Source of the DNA: JALOAT01 sp041677345
GTDB lineage: Bacteria > Pseudomonadota > Gammaproteobacteria > Thiohalomonadales > Thiohalomonadaceae
NCBI GenBank assembly: GCA_041677345.1
Contig: JBAYQE010000061.1
Coordinates: forward strand, 1 to 15,592
DNA: 15,592 nucleotides
Direction of reading: 5' to 3'
Shown: piece after piece, positions 1-7,809 of the stretch
Position numbering within the stretch: position 1 is the first letter of the stretch
Layout of the letters: every line of letters begins with the position of its first letter
Position numbers and translations under genes: made by a program
The notes under the pieces: model-generated
Database searches by the model: none
What the model saw: the letters and a program-made list of their open reading frames with translations, nothing else
What the model was told of the DNA's origin: nothing

Positions 1-137
1 TTCCCCGTATTCCCCGTGTCCCCCGTTGTTCAATCTCTTCCCCGCCACTGCTTGATTCGGAGCGCCAGTCTACGTAGGCTGGATTCATTACTCCAATTCA
101 TCTTTTTCATAGAATCGATTCCTGTCAGGCATCCGAC
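1..137. other. Left-edge upstream region of the LysR gene
   Basis: This stretch holds no convincing ORF. Bases 1-30 are pyrimidine-rich, with the octamer ttccccgt repeated at about 10-bp spacing (1-8, 11-18, then a degenerate copy). Bases 80-121 are AT-rich compared with the rest and contain the perfect palindrome gaatcgattc at 112-121, just upstream of the LysR start. LysR-type regulators commonly bind near their own promoter, so this AT-rich stretch is the likely promoter/operator zone. No clear -35/-10 pair was assigned. A divergent target gene could lie beyond the left edge. Confidence 0.3.
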
Positions 138-1004
138 ATGGACATCCCCAATCTCCAGGCCTTCGTGGCCGTGGCCGAGCATGCCTCGTTCTCCGCAGCC
201 GCGGAGCGGCTGTTCCTGACCCAGCCGGCGGTGAGCAAGCGCATCACCGCCCTGGAGCAGGAATTGGGCAGTCCCTTGTTTGACCGCATCGGGCGGCAGG
301 TGACGCTCACCGAGGCCGGGCGCGCGCTACTGCCGCGGGCGCGGCATATCCTGGAGGCGGTGGAGGACAGCCGCCGTGCGCTGTCCAACCTTTCCGAACG
401 GGTGGAGGGACCGCTGTCCTTCGGCACCAGCCATCATGTGGGTCTGCACCACCTGCCGCCGCTGCTGCGTGCCTTCGCCGCACGCTATCCGGCGGTGGAC
501 CTGGACATCCGCTTCCTGGACTCGGAGGAGGCCTGCCAGGCCGTGCTGCACGGCGACCTGGAACTGGCGGTCGTAACCCTGCCGGAACCGGCCCCCGCCA
601 ATCTCGCCACCCGTGTGCTGTGGGACGACCCGCTCGCGGTGGTGGTCGGACACGACCATCCACTGGCCGCACGCAAGCGCGTTAGCCTGGAGGCGCTGGC
701 CGCCTCGCCCGCCGTGCTGCCTGGACAGGGCACCTTCACCCGCGCCCTGGTGGAAGCAGCGTTCACCGAGCGTGGACTGCACCCGGTGGTGAAACTGTCC
801 ACCAATTACCTGGAGACCATCAAGATGCTGGTATCCGTGGGACTGGGCTGGAGCGTGCTGCCGCGAACCCTTGTGGACGGCGATACCGTGATGTTGCGTG
901 TGCCCGAGCTGATGCTCAAGCGCCACTTGGGCATGGTGCATCATTCCGCACGCACGCTGTCCAATGCCGGACAGGCCATGCTGCGATTGTTGGAGGAACA
1001 GTGA
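138..1004 (+). CDS. LysR-family transcriptional regulator
   Basis: This is a 288-residue cytoplasmic DNA-binding regulator of the usual LysR length. Residues 1-60 form the winged helix-turn-helix: it opens MDIPNLQAFVAVAEHASFS, then AAAERLFLTQPAVSKRI and LFDRIGR. After a linker helix, residues from about 90 to 288 form the periplasmic-binding-protein-like effector domain, beginning GPLSFGTSHHVGLHHLPPLL and including a VSVGLGWSVLPRTL segment near residue 235. The start is the first ATG matching the family N-terminus; the ribosome-binding site (aggcatccgac) is weak. The stop overlaps the next gene's GTG by 4 bp (GTGA), so the two are probably translationally coupled. LysR regulators usually control a neighbouring divergent gene plus themselves. 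The target and co-inducer cannot be read here. A leu-type metabolic locus to the left is only a guess from gammaproteobacterial neighbourhoods. Confidence 0.95.
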   Translation: MDIPNLQAFVAVAEHASFSAAAERLFLTQPAVSKRITALEQELGSPLFDRIGRQVTLTEAGRALLPRARHILEAVEDSRRALSNLSERVEGPLSFGTSHHVGLHHLPPLLRAFAARYPAVDLDIRFLDSEEACQAVLHGDLELAVVTLPEPAPANLATRVLWDDPLAVVVGHDHPLAARKRVSLEALAASPAVLPGQGTFTRALVEAAFTERGLHPVVKLSTNYLETIKMLVSVGLGWSVLPRTLVDGDTVMLRVPELMLKRHLGMVHHSARTLSNAGQAMLRLLEEQ

Positions 1005-1519
1005 AAACCGCCCCCGTCTTCATGAGGCTGGGCCGCTGGTATGCCGATCCTTGCACAGAGGCAACGGCGCGTACGGTGCTCGCACGCATCGAGTCCCGTG
1101 AGCAACGGCGCCGCCGACGTGGACAGGGTTCGCTGGCGCTCAGGCTGGCCGCACTGCCCGCCCGCGCCGCCCTGGGCGAGCCCATAGAGCAGGACTACGA
1201 GCGGCTCACCGCCCTTACTGCGCGGCGCGGCACCCGTGCCCGCGCCTTGGTTGAGCTGGTATACGGGCAAGTGCTCATGACGCGGCGACGTCCCGGCGCC
1301 ATGGCCCACCTGAACCAGGGCTTCGCCCTCGCACGTCACCTGTTCGCACCCGGCGACTACTTCGTGGTGCTCAAGCGTCACACCCTGCTGGCCCTGCTCC
1401 CACCGGCGGACCTGCCGCCCGAACCACTGGATGGCCTGCTCACCACCGCACGTGTCATGGCACGCATGGGTGTGCGTCAGAATCAGGTCCGTCACGATGC
1501 CAACGACACCTTCGGGTAA
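1001..1519 (+). CDS. Small unknown protein coupled to the LysR gene
   Basis: This 172-residue protein matches no family I recognise. It starts with GTG inside the LysR stop (GTGA overlap), with the sequence tggaggaaca immediately upstream as a plausible ribosome-binding site, so it is very likely the second gene of a two-gene operon. There is no signal peptide or membrane segment. The N-terminal third is very basic, with an arginine run (QRRRRRG) near residues 35-40. The middle (about 60-140) is Ala/Leu-rich and probably helical (LVELVYGQVLMTRRRPGAMA, LNQGFALARHLFAPGDYF). The C-terminal tail ends NQVRHDANDTFG. The composition is consistent with a real gene. The function is unknown and may be accessory to the regulator or simply co-transcribed. 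Confidence 0.7.
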   Translation: MKTAPVFMRLGRWYADPCTEATARTVLARIESREQRRRRRGQGSLALRLAALPARAALGEPIEQDYERLTALTARRGTRARALVELVYGQVLMTRRRPGAMAHLNQGFALARHLFAPGDYFVVLKRHTLLALLPPADLPPEPLDGLLTTARVMARMGVRQNQVRHDANDTFG

Positions 1520-1557
1520 GGTACGCTTACACCGGCTTTACGAAGCGCCTGCCTCCG

Positions 1558-1950
1558 TCAAAACATGGTATTGGTGTTCACCGCCTCGGGCGGCACCGGC
1601 TGGATCACGTCCCAGTGCTCGACGATCTTCCCCGCCTCGTCCAGGCGGAAGATGTCCATGCTTGCCCACACCGGCTCCGGATCGCCGGGCCATTCCTGCT
1701 CACAGTGCACCACCACCAGGTCGCCTTCGGCGATCACACGCCGGAAGTGCACACGCTTGGCGGGATACTCTCGTGCCAGGCGCTGAAAATATTCGATGAA
1801 GCCATCCTTGCCGTCGCGCACACGCGGATTGTGCTGGATATACCGCTCACCCACGTGACGGCGCACGGCCTCAACCGGGTCGCCGTGGAAGGCCATCTCG
1901 TAAAATGCCTTCACCACCTGCTTGTTGCGTTCCAGACGTGCACTGCCCAT
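1558..1950 (-). CDS. SnoaL/NTF2-like family protein
   Basis: This 130-residue single-domain protein has the SnoaL-like (NTF2 fold) pattern: an N-terminal helix RNKQVVKAFYEMAF, the signature RYIQHNPRVRDGKDGFIEYF at about 45-64, then VIAEGDLVVVHCEQEW and DIFRLDEAGKIVEHWDVIQ before a short C-terminal tail. Relatives include SnoaL-type polyketide cyclases and many uncharacterised cytoplasmic proteins, so the reaction cannot be predicted. An upstream in-frame ATG exists at 1968. The ATG at 1950 is preferred because ggaggacgc lies directly in front of it and the added residues (MGQGGR) are not family-like. It is convergent with the preceding + strand gene (38 bp apart) and lies 90 bp downstream of the c-di-GMP gene on the same strand. 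Confidence 0.85.
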   Translation of the reverse strand: MGSARLERNKQVVKAFYEMAFHGDPVEAVRRHVGERYIQHNPRVRDGKDGFIEYFQRLAREYPAKRVHFRRVIAEGDLVVVHCEQEWPGDPEPVWASMDIFRLDEAGKIVEHWDVIQPVPPEAVNTNTMF

Positions 1951-2040
1951 GCGTCCTCCCTGGCCCATGAAGGGTTCCCGCTCACACGGCCATCATGATC
2001 TTCGCACCGCTGGTCGCTGACACGTTTTCCGCAATAATGA

Positions 2041-5000
2041 TCAACCCGCGGGCATGCCTCCACCACCCGAGGAGTGAACGGCTGCGTGCAGCCACGCACC
2101 GAGCTGTTCTGCCGGAAGCGGCGGCTGGCACAGGAAACCCTGGTATTCATCTGCGCGTAGCCACGCGTCACCGTCCGGTGCCAAGGCGCGCAGGAAGTCC
2201 AGTTGCTCCCCCGTGCTCACACCCATGGCGGTGACGGATACGTCAAGGGTATGACCCAACGCGATGATGGTGCGGACCACGGCGCCACTGTCAGGGTCAC
2301 TCGTTACCTGCGCCACGAGGGAAGGATCGATCTTGAGTACGTCCAATGGGGTGCGCTGCAAAAACCGGAGGGAGGTGTAGCCGGTGCCGAAGCGATCGAT
2401 GGCTAGCTGAACACCCAATGCCTTCAATTCGCGCAGGCGCCCCACGGATTCGTCACCGTGGCGCATGAGCCACTCCTCGGAGAGTTCCAGCACCAAGCTT
2501 TGCGGCTCGCATCCGGTCTCGGCCAGAATACGGTCCACCTCCTGCACACATTCTTCGCGGTTGAGCCACTTACCCGACAGGTTCACCGCAATGCGCAGTT
2601 GTATCCCTTGGCGCTGCCACTCCCTGCCTTGCAAACAGGCGGTGCGCAGCACCCATTGGTCCATGGGACTGACCAGCCCTGACTGTTCGGCAATGGACAG
2701 GAAGCGCTGGGGCAGCAACACGCCATGCTCAGGGTGGCGCCAGCGTACGAGCCCCTCCACACCCAGGATCTTGCCGGTCTGCACTTCCGCCACCGGCTGG
2801 TAATGCAACACCAGTTCCGCGCGCTCCAGCGCCTGCCGCAGCCCGGTCTCGAGGGCGATGCGCTGGTGAGTGCTGGCGGTCAGGTCTTTCGTGTAGAACT
2901 GATAATTGTTGCGGCCCTGCCGCTTGGCTCGGTACATGGCAGCGTCGGCCTTGTGCAGCAGGATCTCCAGGTCGCGCCCGTGTTCCGGATAGATGCTGAT
3001 GCCCACGCTGGCACCCACGGTCGCTTCGATGCCGTCCAGGTCGAACGGCCGGTGCAGGGCGTCGACGATTTTTTGGGCCACCCATCCGGCGTCGGCCGCA
3101 TCTTGCAGCGGCTCGAGCAGCACCGTGAATTCATCACCGCCCATGCGTGCCACCGTGTCTTCAGCGCGCACACAGGCCTCCATGCGCGCAGCAGCCTCCA
3201 CCAGCAGACGATCGCCTGTTTCATGACCGAAGCTGTCGTTGACCTGCTTGAAGCGGTCCAGATCGGCAAAAAGGATACCGACGCGGGTGCCTTCACGAGC
3301 CGCACGCTCGAGGGCATGGGTCGCGCGGGCATGGAACAGCAGCCGGTTCGGCCTGCCCGTGAGCGGGTCATGGTGCGCAAGTCGGTCGAGCCGCTCCTCG
3401 GAGGCCTTGATGGGGGTGATGTCCGTGAGCATGGCGATGTAGTGGGTCACCTTTCCCGTAGAATCGCGCAGGGCGCTGATGTGCTCCCATGCCGGAAAGG
3501 TCTCTCCCGACTTGCGGCGGTAACGGATCTCGCCCTGCCAGGTACCCTCTGCCCGGAGTTGTTGCCGCAGCGCGCGGGTGAATTGGCCGTCGCCGGTGGG
3601 CGCAATGATCGCATCGGCATGGTTGCCCAGCACATCCGCCTCGGCGAAGCCGGTGATACGCATGAAAGCCGGGTTGACCGCCACGACGCGAAACTCCGGG
3701 TCGGTGATGATCACACCTTCGGCGGAGGTCTCGTAGACTGCGGCAGCCTGGCGCAGCCGCGCTTCGTCGCGCCGCCGCTGCGTCACGTCTTCACCGGAAA
3801 TCAGCGCACCCGAAACGCGGCCTTGCCCGTCCATGAGCGGTGCCGTGCGCCAGGCGACCAGGCGCTCCTCGCCACTGCGGGTGACCAGCCTCCCCTCGTG
3901 GAAGTCTCCTTCGCCCATCTCGCCTTCCAGGATTCTCCCGAGAGCGGTGCGCGCCGCCACCTGCTCGCTGGCCGGTAACAGGGAGAACCAGTCGCGCCCC
4001 AGCACCTCCTGTTCGCTCCAGCCCGTCACCGATGCCGCCTTGCGGTTGAAGCTGAGTACGCGTCCCTCGCGGTCCAGCGCCACCAGCATCACTTCCGCCA
4101 CATTGAAGTAGCCGCGCACGCGATCCCGCTCCTCCGCCAGCAACTCGGCGGCCCGGTGGCGCGCGGTGACGTCCCTCGCCACGTGCACCATGCCCACGGC
4201 GCGGCTGGACCAATAGAACGGGGTCAGCGCGATTTCGCACCACTGGCCACGTTCGGGATAAAACAGTTCCACGCCCTGCGACGGCCTGGCCGCGGCTATC
4301 GCCTCGCAGACCGGACACCTGTCCCTTGCCAGGCCCTGCGGATGCAGGAGCGTGTGGGCAGGCCGGCCCACCGGTTCGAGCTCACCGCTGTCGTGGCGCA
4401 AGGCGCTGTTGGCCTGACGTATGGTGCCGGCACGATCCACCAGCGCGGTCGGTTCGGTAAATGCATCGTAGGTACCTGCATGACGCCCGAGGATCTGAAA
4501 GGGATTACGCAGGGTGAACTGCACCAGGGCGAGGTAGATGAGCCAATAGGACCAGAACTTGAACAAATGCCCTACGGCCATGGCGACGCTGACGATCTCG
4601 ACGTACTGCGTGAAGACCAACTCGGCGACGATGGTCAGGCCCACCGCTGCCAGAATCAAACGGTTCATTTTCGCGTCCATGCGCTCCCGTCGGCGCCAGA
4701 GCATCACCGATGCCAGCAGCAGGATCAGCACCACCGCGTATTCCGCGTAGATCTTGAAGGGGGTGAGTCCCACGCCCTCCACGTATGCCGTGGGAAACAG
4801 GTCGAAATAGATGAGCGCGCACACGCCCAGGAACACGGCCCCACCCGCGGCCAGGACAGCGCTCGGCTCCATGTGCTTGCGCACGGCGAAACTTGCCGTC
4901 AACAACAACGTCGCCTCGAACAGCCGGCCGGCCACCCAGAACTGCGTGGCGGTGTTGGCGCCCGTAATGGGGAGCACCCCCATGCCTTCGTACACCAGGG

Positions 5001-5271
5001 TGTGGATGAGATCGAACCCAGCCACCCAGAGATAGCCGCAACCCAGATACAACAGGAAACTGCTGCGCGTGAACGGGTAAGTGTTCCAGGCCACCGTGAA
5101 TACCGTCACCGCCACGCCGACGGCAAACAGCTCCGCCAGGCTGTGAAAGAACAGGAAATGGGACGGCGCCGTGGCCACCAGGACGAGCGAGAACACGAGG
5201 GGTGCGAGCCAGGTCGCATACCAGGGCCCGGGAGAGATTGCCTCGCCTGCCGTCAAGGGACGCCAACGCAT
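2041..5271 (-). CDS. MASE3-PAS-PAS-PAS-GGDEF-EAL c-di-GMP signalling protein, EAL degenerate
   Basis: This is a 1076-residue inner-membrane sensor. Residues about 18-255 hold several hydrophobic helices and fit a MASE3-type sensor. PAS domains follow at about 265-370, 385-500 and 508-622; the first carries a CPVC pair (C319, C322). The GGDEF domain (632-795) has HDPLTGRPNR, FADLDRFKQVND and GGDEF at 711-715, so diguanylate cyclase activity is expected. RAED at 702-705, five residues upstream, is an intact RxxD product-inhibition site. The EAL domain (about 805-1065) keeps E839 (as EGL), N897, E932, D959, K980 and Q1044. The usual DDFG is DRFG (R960) and the usual AEGVE is AMGVS (M1016, S1019), so phosphodiesterase activity is doubtful. 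The start has AGGA about 8 bases upstream. It is divergent from the RemA-like gene. Confidence 0.95.
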   Translation of the reverse strand: MRWRPLTAGEAISPGPWYATWLAPLVFSLVLVATAPSHFLFFHSLAELFAVGVAVTVFTVAWNTYPFTRSSFLLYLGCGYLWVAGFDLIHTLVYEGMGVLPITGANTATQFWVAGRLFEATLLLTASFAVRKHMEPSAVLAAGGAVFLGVCALIYFDLFPTAYVEGVGLTPFKIYAEYAVVLILLLASVMLWRRRERMDAKMNRLILAAVGLTIVAELVFTQYVEIVSVAMAVGHLFKFWSYWLIYLALVQFTLRNPFQILGRHAGTYDAFTEPTALVDRAGTIRQANSALRHDSGELEPVGRPAHTLLHPQGLARDRCPVCEAIAAARPSQGVELFYPERGQWCEIALTPFYWSSRAVGMVHVARDVTARHRAAELLAEERDRVRGYFNVAEVMLVALDREGRVLSFNRKAASVTGWSEQEVLGRDWFSLLPASEQVAARTALGRILEGEMGEGDFHEGRLVTRSGEERLVAWRTAPLMDGQGRVSGALISGEDVTQRRRDEARLRQAAAVYETSAEGVIITDPEFRVVAVNPAFMRITGFAEADVLGNHADAIIAPTGDGQFTRALRQQLRAEGTWQGEIRYRRKSGETFPAWEHISALRDSTGKVTHYIAMLTDITPIKASEERLDRLAHHDPLTGRPNRLLFHARATHALERAAREGTRVGILFADLDRFKQVNDSFGHETGDRLLVEAAARMEACVRAEDTVARMGGDEFTVLLEPLQDAADAGWVAQKIVDALHRPFDLDGIEATVGASVGISIYPEHGRDLEILLHKADAAMYRAKRQGRNNYQFYTKDLTASTHQRIALETGLRQALERAELVLHYQPVAEVQTGKILGVEGLVRWRHPEHGVLLPQRFLSIAEQSGLVSPMDQWVLRTACLQGREWQRQGIQLRIAVNLSGKWLNREECVQEVDRILAETGCEPQSLVLELSEEWLMRHGDESVGRLRELKALGVQLAIDRFGTGYTSLRFLQRTPLDVLKIDPSLVAQVTSDPDSGAVVRTIIALGHTLDVSVTAMGVSTGEQLDFLRALAPDGDAWLRADEYQGFLCQPPLPAEQLGAWLHAAVHSSGGGGMPAG

Positions 5272-5482
5272 AGTCTCGTCCTGATGCTTTCTTCGGCACG
5301 AACCAGGAACGCGGAATCACCATCCGCTGGTTGTAGTGTGGCCTCCAAATATCCGGGGTGCCGGTCTCGCGCGGGGCACAGCGAACGGAAGGAATTTTTT
5401 CGGTCGGCGGCGTGTGGCGGAAGATGGACTGTGCTTTCTTATGGATCAAACCCTATGGTTCAAACGGGTCCTGGAGAGAGCC

Positions 5483-5848
5483 ATGCGCATTCACACCGGT
5501 GTGCTGGTGGGTTTGGGATATGGCAAGTACGTGCGCTCCGACCGGGTGGTCGCTGTAGTACCCATCGAGGAGGAACGCGGTCCCGGCCGCAGGACCTTCG
5601 TGTACGTGGAAGGCGCCGACGAACCCATCGTCGCCTCCCGGGCGGAGGATTCCATCGTCCGGGATCTGGTGCGCGAACCCCAGGAAGTCACCCGCGGACG
5701 CCAGCAGCAGGAGATCCTGCGCGACATCCTCGAGGACCTGGGCACGGTCAACGAGACCGTGCGCCAGATCGTGCGCGACCGCAGCCGCTTCGATATGGAA
5801 TTGATCGAACGACGCATCCGTGACGTGCTGGAAGGCGGCGCCGATTAG
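5483..5848 (+). CDS. RemA/DUF370-like small protein with helical C-terminal extension
   Basis: This protein is 121 residues long. The N-terminal ~65 residues (TGVLVGLGYGKYVRSDRVVA, then GPGRRTFVYVEGADEPIVAS) follow the pattern of the RemA/DUF370 fold: a short beta strand, GxGxxVxxxRVVAVV, GRRT, then a strand and an ILSxxxPETV-like end. RemA is a small DNA-binding regulator of biofilm matrix genes in Bacillus. The assignment rests on motif resemblance by eye and is not certain. Residues about 65-121 are charged and helical (QQQEILRDILEDLGTVNETV), likely a coiled coil absent from classical RemA. The ATG at 5483 has ggagagagcc in front of it and fits the family start. An in-frame ATG at 5441 would add MDQTLWFKRVLERA. 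The gene is divergent from the c-di-GMP gene across 211 bp, which suggests, but does not prove, a shared surface or biofilm role. Confidence 0.65.
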   Translation: MRIHTGVLVGLGYGKYVRSDRVVAVVPIEEERGPGRRTFVYVEGADEPIVASRAEDSIVRDLVREPQEVTRGRQQQEILRDILEDLGTVNETVRQIVRDRSRFDMELIERRIRDVLEGGAD

Positions 5849-5875
5849 CCCCCCTGGAACGATCTCCATGCCGTC

Positions 5876-5904
5876 ATTCGCCGACAGTGTCGGCTCCTGC
5901 AACG
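5876..5904 (+). repeat. REP-like palindrome, copy A
   Basis: This copy starts attcgccgac and contains a perfect 7+1+7 palindrome (gccgaca-g-tgtcggc, 5880-5894), followed by tcctgcaacg. The same layout recurs in copies C, D and F, so this is a member of an interspersed REP-type family lying just after the RemA-like gene. Confidence 0.75.
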
Positions 5905-5910
5905 ATTCCC

Positions 5911-5934
5911 CGTAGGCGCCCATTGTGGGCGAAT
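5911..5934 (-). repeat. REP-like palindrome, copy B (inverted)
   Basis: Read on the minus strand this copy begins attcgcccacaatg, the same 14 bases that begin copy C. It is therefore an inverted neighbour of C, forming a BIME-like pair with a 16-bp spacer (5935-5950). The repeat-specific tail (cctacg) is imperfectly kept. Confidence 0.7.
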
Positions 5935-5950
5935 GGGCGGCGTGAAGAAG

Positions 5951-5979
5951 ATTCGCCCACAATGTGCGCTCCTACAACG
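5951..5979 (+). repeat. REP-like palindrome, copy C
   Basis: This copy begins attcgcccacaatg and ends tgcgctcctacaacg. Bases 5951-5964 are perfectly complementary to 5921-5934 of copy B, so B and C can fold into a large hairpin between the RemA-like gene and the DUF4112 gene. The segment gcgctccta (5965-5974 region) also matches a candidate guide in the IS element at 14914-14922. Confidence 0.7.
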
Positions 5980-6001
5980 CCTGCATCCCTATACTCGGAA
6001 C

Positions 6002-6481
6002 ATGGTGAAGAACGCGCCGCCGTCCCGGGAGGCCGATCTGAAACGCCTGCGGCGTCTCGCCCACGTGCTCGATGAGGCGGTGCGGCTGCCGGGCGGGCAT
6101 CGCATCGGCATGGACGGCATCGTGGGTGTAGTGCCGGCGGTCGGCGACAGCATCGGGGCGGCGGTATCCGCTTACATCGTCACGGTCGCGGCGCAGCTCG
6201 GCGTACCGACCGTGTACCTGCTGCGCATGATTCTCAACATCGGACTGGACCTGCTGGTCGGCCTGGTGCCGGTGCTCGGGGATCTCTTCGACTTCGTCTG
6301 GAAGGCCAATACGCGCAATCTCGCGCTGATCGAAAAAGGCCTTGGCCGCGCCAGCCGCGGCAAGGCCGGCGAGCGGCGACTCATCGTTCTCATCGTGGTA
6401 CTGGTCGCATCGCTTATCGCCGCCATGTTCGCGTTGTCGGTGCTGGTGGTAGCCGCGTTGGTGTCGCTGGTGCGCGGTTGA
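6002..6481 (+). CDS. DUF4112 membrane protein
   Basis: This 159-residue protein carries the DUF4112 pattern: LRRLAHVLDEAVRLPGGHRI near the N-terminus, GMDGIVGVVPAVGDSIGAA at about 38-56, then LNIGLDLLVGLVPVLGDLFD and FVWKANTRNLALIEKGL. The two VP.(V/L)GD repeats are typical of the family. The C-terminus is a long hydrophobic helix (LIVLIVVLVASLIAAMFAL, about 133-155), so the protein is expected in the inner membrane. The function of the family is unknown. The ATG at 6002 is chosen because upstream in-frame residues are encoded by the REP-like repeats and are not protein-like; the ribosome-binding site (cggaac) is weak. It is convergent with the ChaN-like gene across 188 bp. Confidence 0.85.
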   Translation: MVKNAPPSREADLKRLRRLAHVLDEAVRLPGGHRIGMDGIVGVVPAVGDSIGAAVSAYIVTVAAQLGVPTVYLLRMILNIGLDLLVGLVPVLGDLFDFVWKANTRNLALIEKGLGRASRGKAGERRLIVLIVVLVASLIAAMFALSVLVVAALVSLVRG

Positions 6482-6669
6482 AACGTGCAGCACGCAGTTG
6501 AAACGCGGACGACTTTCGTATCACAAACGACCTGCGCGATACACAACATGGGTTGGCATACCGCAGGTGATACGCAAAGGCACAGGGAACCGCGCTACTT
6601 CCTGTTGCTCGCTGGCTGCAGCCTGCGCGGATGCAAGGCTGCGAAGTCGCTGATGCGCGGCTGATCGGA
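6482..6669. other. Convergent intergenic gap
   Basis: This gap lies between two convergent genes. The palindrome gctgatc-g-gatcagc (6660-6674) overlaps the stop of the ChaN-like gene. It can fold as a short hairpin but has no U tract on either strand, so a terminator role is only possible. Nothing else was recognised. Confidence 0.3.
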
Positions 6670-7809
6670 TCAGCGCAACTGGACCTGATACTGAAGCAGT
6701 TCCTCCTGCGCCGTGCCCGCCTCGCGCAACACGCCCACTCGCACGACCTCTCCCGGCTTGCGGCTGAGCAAGGCCAGTTGCACGTCCGTGGTGTCGTCCA
6801 CCGATGCCTCATCGATGCCCACGATGCAGTCATTCTGTTTCACGCCCGCTTCCTGTGCAGCGCTGGTCTCGGTGAAGCGGGTCACCCGCACGCCCTTGTC
6901 GGCGGTTTCCATGAGCACGCCCATCATGCCCTTGGGCGGCAGCGCAACCGGTGCGGGAAGCAGCACGAAATCGGCCACCGCCGGGGACAGGGTCTCCTGG
7001 GCCCCGCTCAACACCACCGCGGAGGAGAGTGGCATGCGCCTTTCCAGGCGCCGCGGAATGCCGTCGCGATAGGCCAGGTGTCCGGCGCCGGCGAGCACCA
7101 CCATGCGGCGTCCTGGGTGTTCCTGCAGATAGCCCGCCGCACGAGCCGCCATGCCCTCGTCCCACAACAGCTGCACCTCGAGGAAGTTCTCGAAGCTGCC
7201 GCCCTTGCGCACGGGATGGGCTTCGTACAATGCACGCAGACGTTCGCGATAAGGTGCACTGCCGCGGTCGATCTCCGGTAGTTGGGTGCGTTCCTCTTCA
7301 CTCAGTGCGGCGATACCGTGCTCGGCTACGCGCGCCGTCAATTCCTTGGGCATATTGAGCGCAACCAGGGGGATGCGATGCTCGCGTGCATATTGCAGGA
7401 TGGGCTGATACAGGCGGTAATCGTAACTCCAGCGCTCCATGTACTCGGTGCGCCGCAGCATGGTGGCCTCATCGATCTCGCCGGCCACGAAGGCATCCAG
7501 GTGCGCCTGGAAGGGCTGCTGGAAAAACTCCACGCCCAGGGCGATGTCTCCATGCTCGCGGTGGAGTGCGCGGATGATGGCGAGCTGCACCAGATGATGG
7601 CTGTACTGGTCGTGGTTCTCACCCACGAACACCACGCGCTTGTCGACCAGCTGCGGCAGGATCTGTTCCAACGAAGGCAGCTTGTGCAGGTCTATGGCGG
7701 GCGCCTCGAGCATATCGGCCCGCGCCCCGGTCATGGACAATATGACTAACATAAGGCTCAGGCAGGCGCCCGCACCCGGAAATGATTTCAGACCGGCTGG
7801 AGTTTTCAT
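6670..7809 (-). CDS. Exported ChaN-like (DUF399) protein with C-terminal PDZ domain
   Basis: This protein has 379 residues. Residues 1-31 look like a signal peptide (K2, K8, then CLSLMLVILSMTGARA before DM), without an obvious lipobox. Residues about 55-285 form a ChaN-like haem-binding domain: VVFVGENHDQYSHH at 59-72, GVEFFQQPFQ at 92-101, RIPLVALNMP and GAGHLAYRDGIPRRL near 241-255. Residues about 290-379 look like a PDZ domain (MMGVLMETADKGVRVTRF, AAQEAGVKQNDCIVGIDE). ChaN-type proteins bind haem in iron-uptake contexts; a ligand is not proven here. The ATG at 7809 overlaps the divergent peptidase ATG at 7808. An in-frame ATG at 7821 (MIEC) is also possible. Both ribosome-binding sites are weak. 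The protein is expected in the periplasm or outer envelope, where the neighbouring peptidase should also be exported. Confidence 0.9.
   Translation of the reverse strand: MKTPAGLKSFPGAGACLSLMLVILSMTGARADMLEAPAIDLHKLPSLEQILPQLVDKRVVFVGENHDQYSHHLVQLAIIRALHREHGDIALGVEFFQQPFQAHLDAFVAGEIDEATMLRRTEYMERWSYDYRLYQPILQYAREHRIPLVALNMPKELTARVAEHGIAALSEEERTQLPEIDRGSAPYRERLRALYEAHPVRKGGSFENFLEVQLLWDEGMAARAAGYLQEHPGRRMVVLAGAGHLAYRDGIPRRLERRMPLSSAVVLSGAQETLSPAVADFVLLPAPVALPPKGMMGVLMETADKGVRVTRFTETSAAQEAGVKQNDCIVGIDEASVDDTTDVQLALLSRKPGEVVRVGVLREAGTAQEELLQYQVQLR

Noticed and set aside
1..30. Short pyrimidine-rich tandem repeats at the left edge
   Set aside because: Only about three imperfect 10-bp units are visible at a window edge, too little to call a defined repeat element.
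2725..3978. 417-codon open frame on the plus strand
   Set aside because: It is antisense to the GGDEF/PAS part of the c-di-GMP gene, which has unmistakable motifs.
4156..5823. 555-codon open frame on the plus strand
   Set aside because: It is antisense to the c-di-GMP gene and then runs in a wrong frame through the RemA-like gene; the translation has no recognisable domain.
5876..5979. Possible CRISPR-like array
   Set aside because: The repeats are palindromic, in mixed orientation and unevenly spaced; this fits REP elements, not CRISPR.
6660..6674. Palindrome at the ChaN-like stop considered as an intrinsic terminator
   Set aside because: The loop is too small and there is no U tract on either strand.
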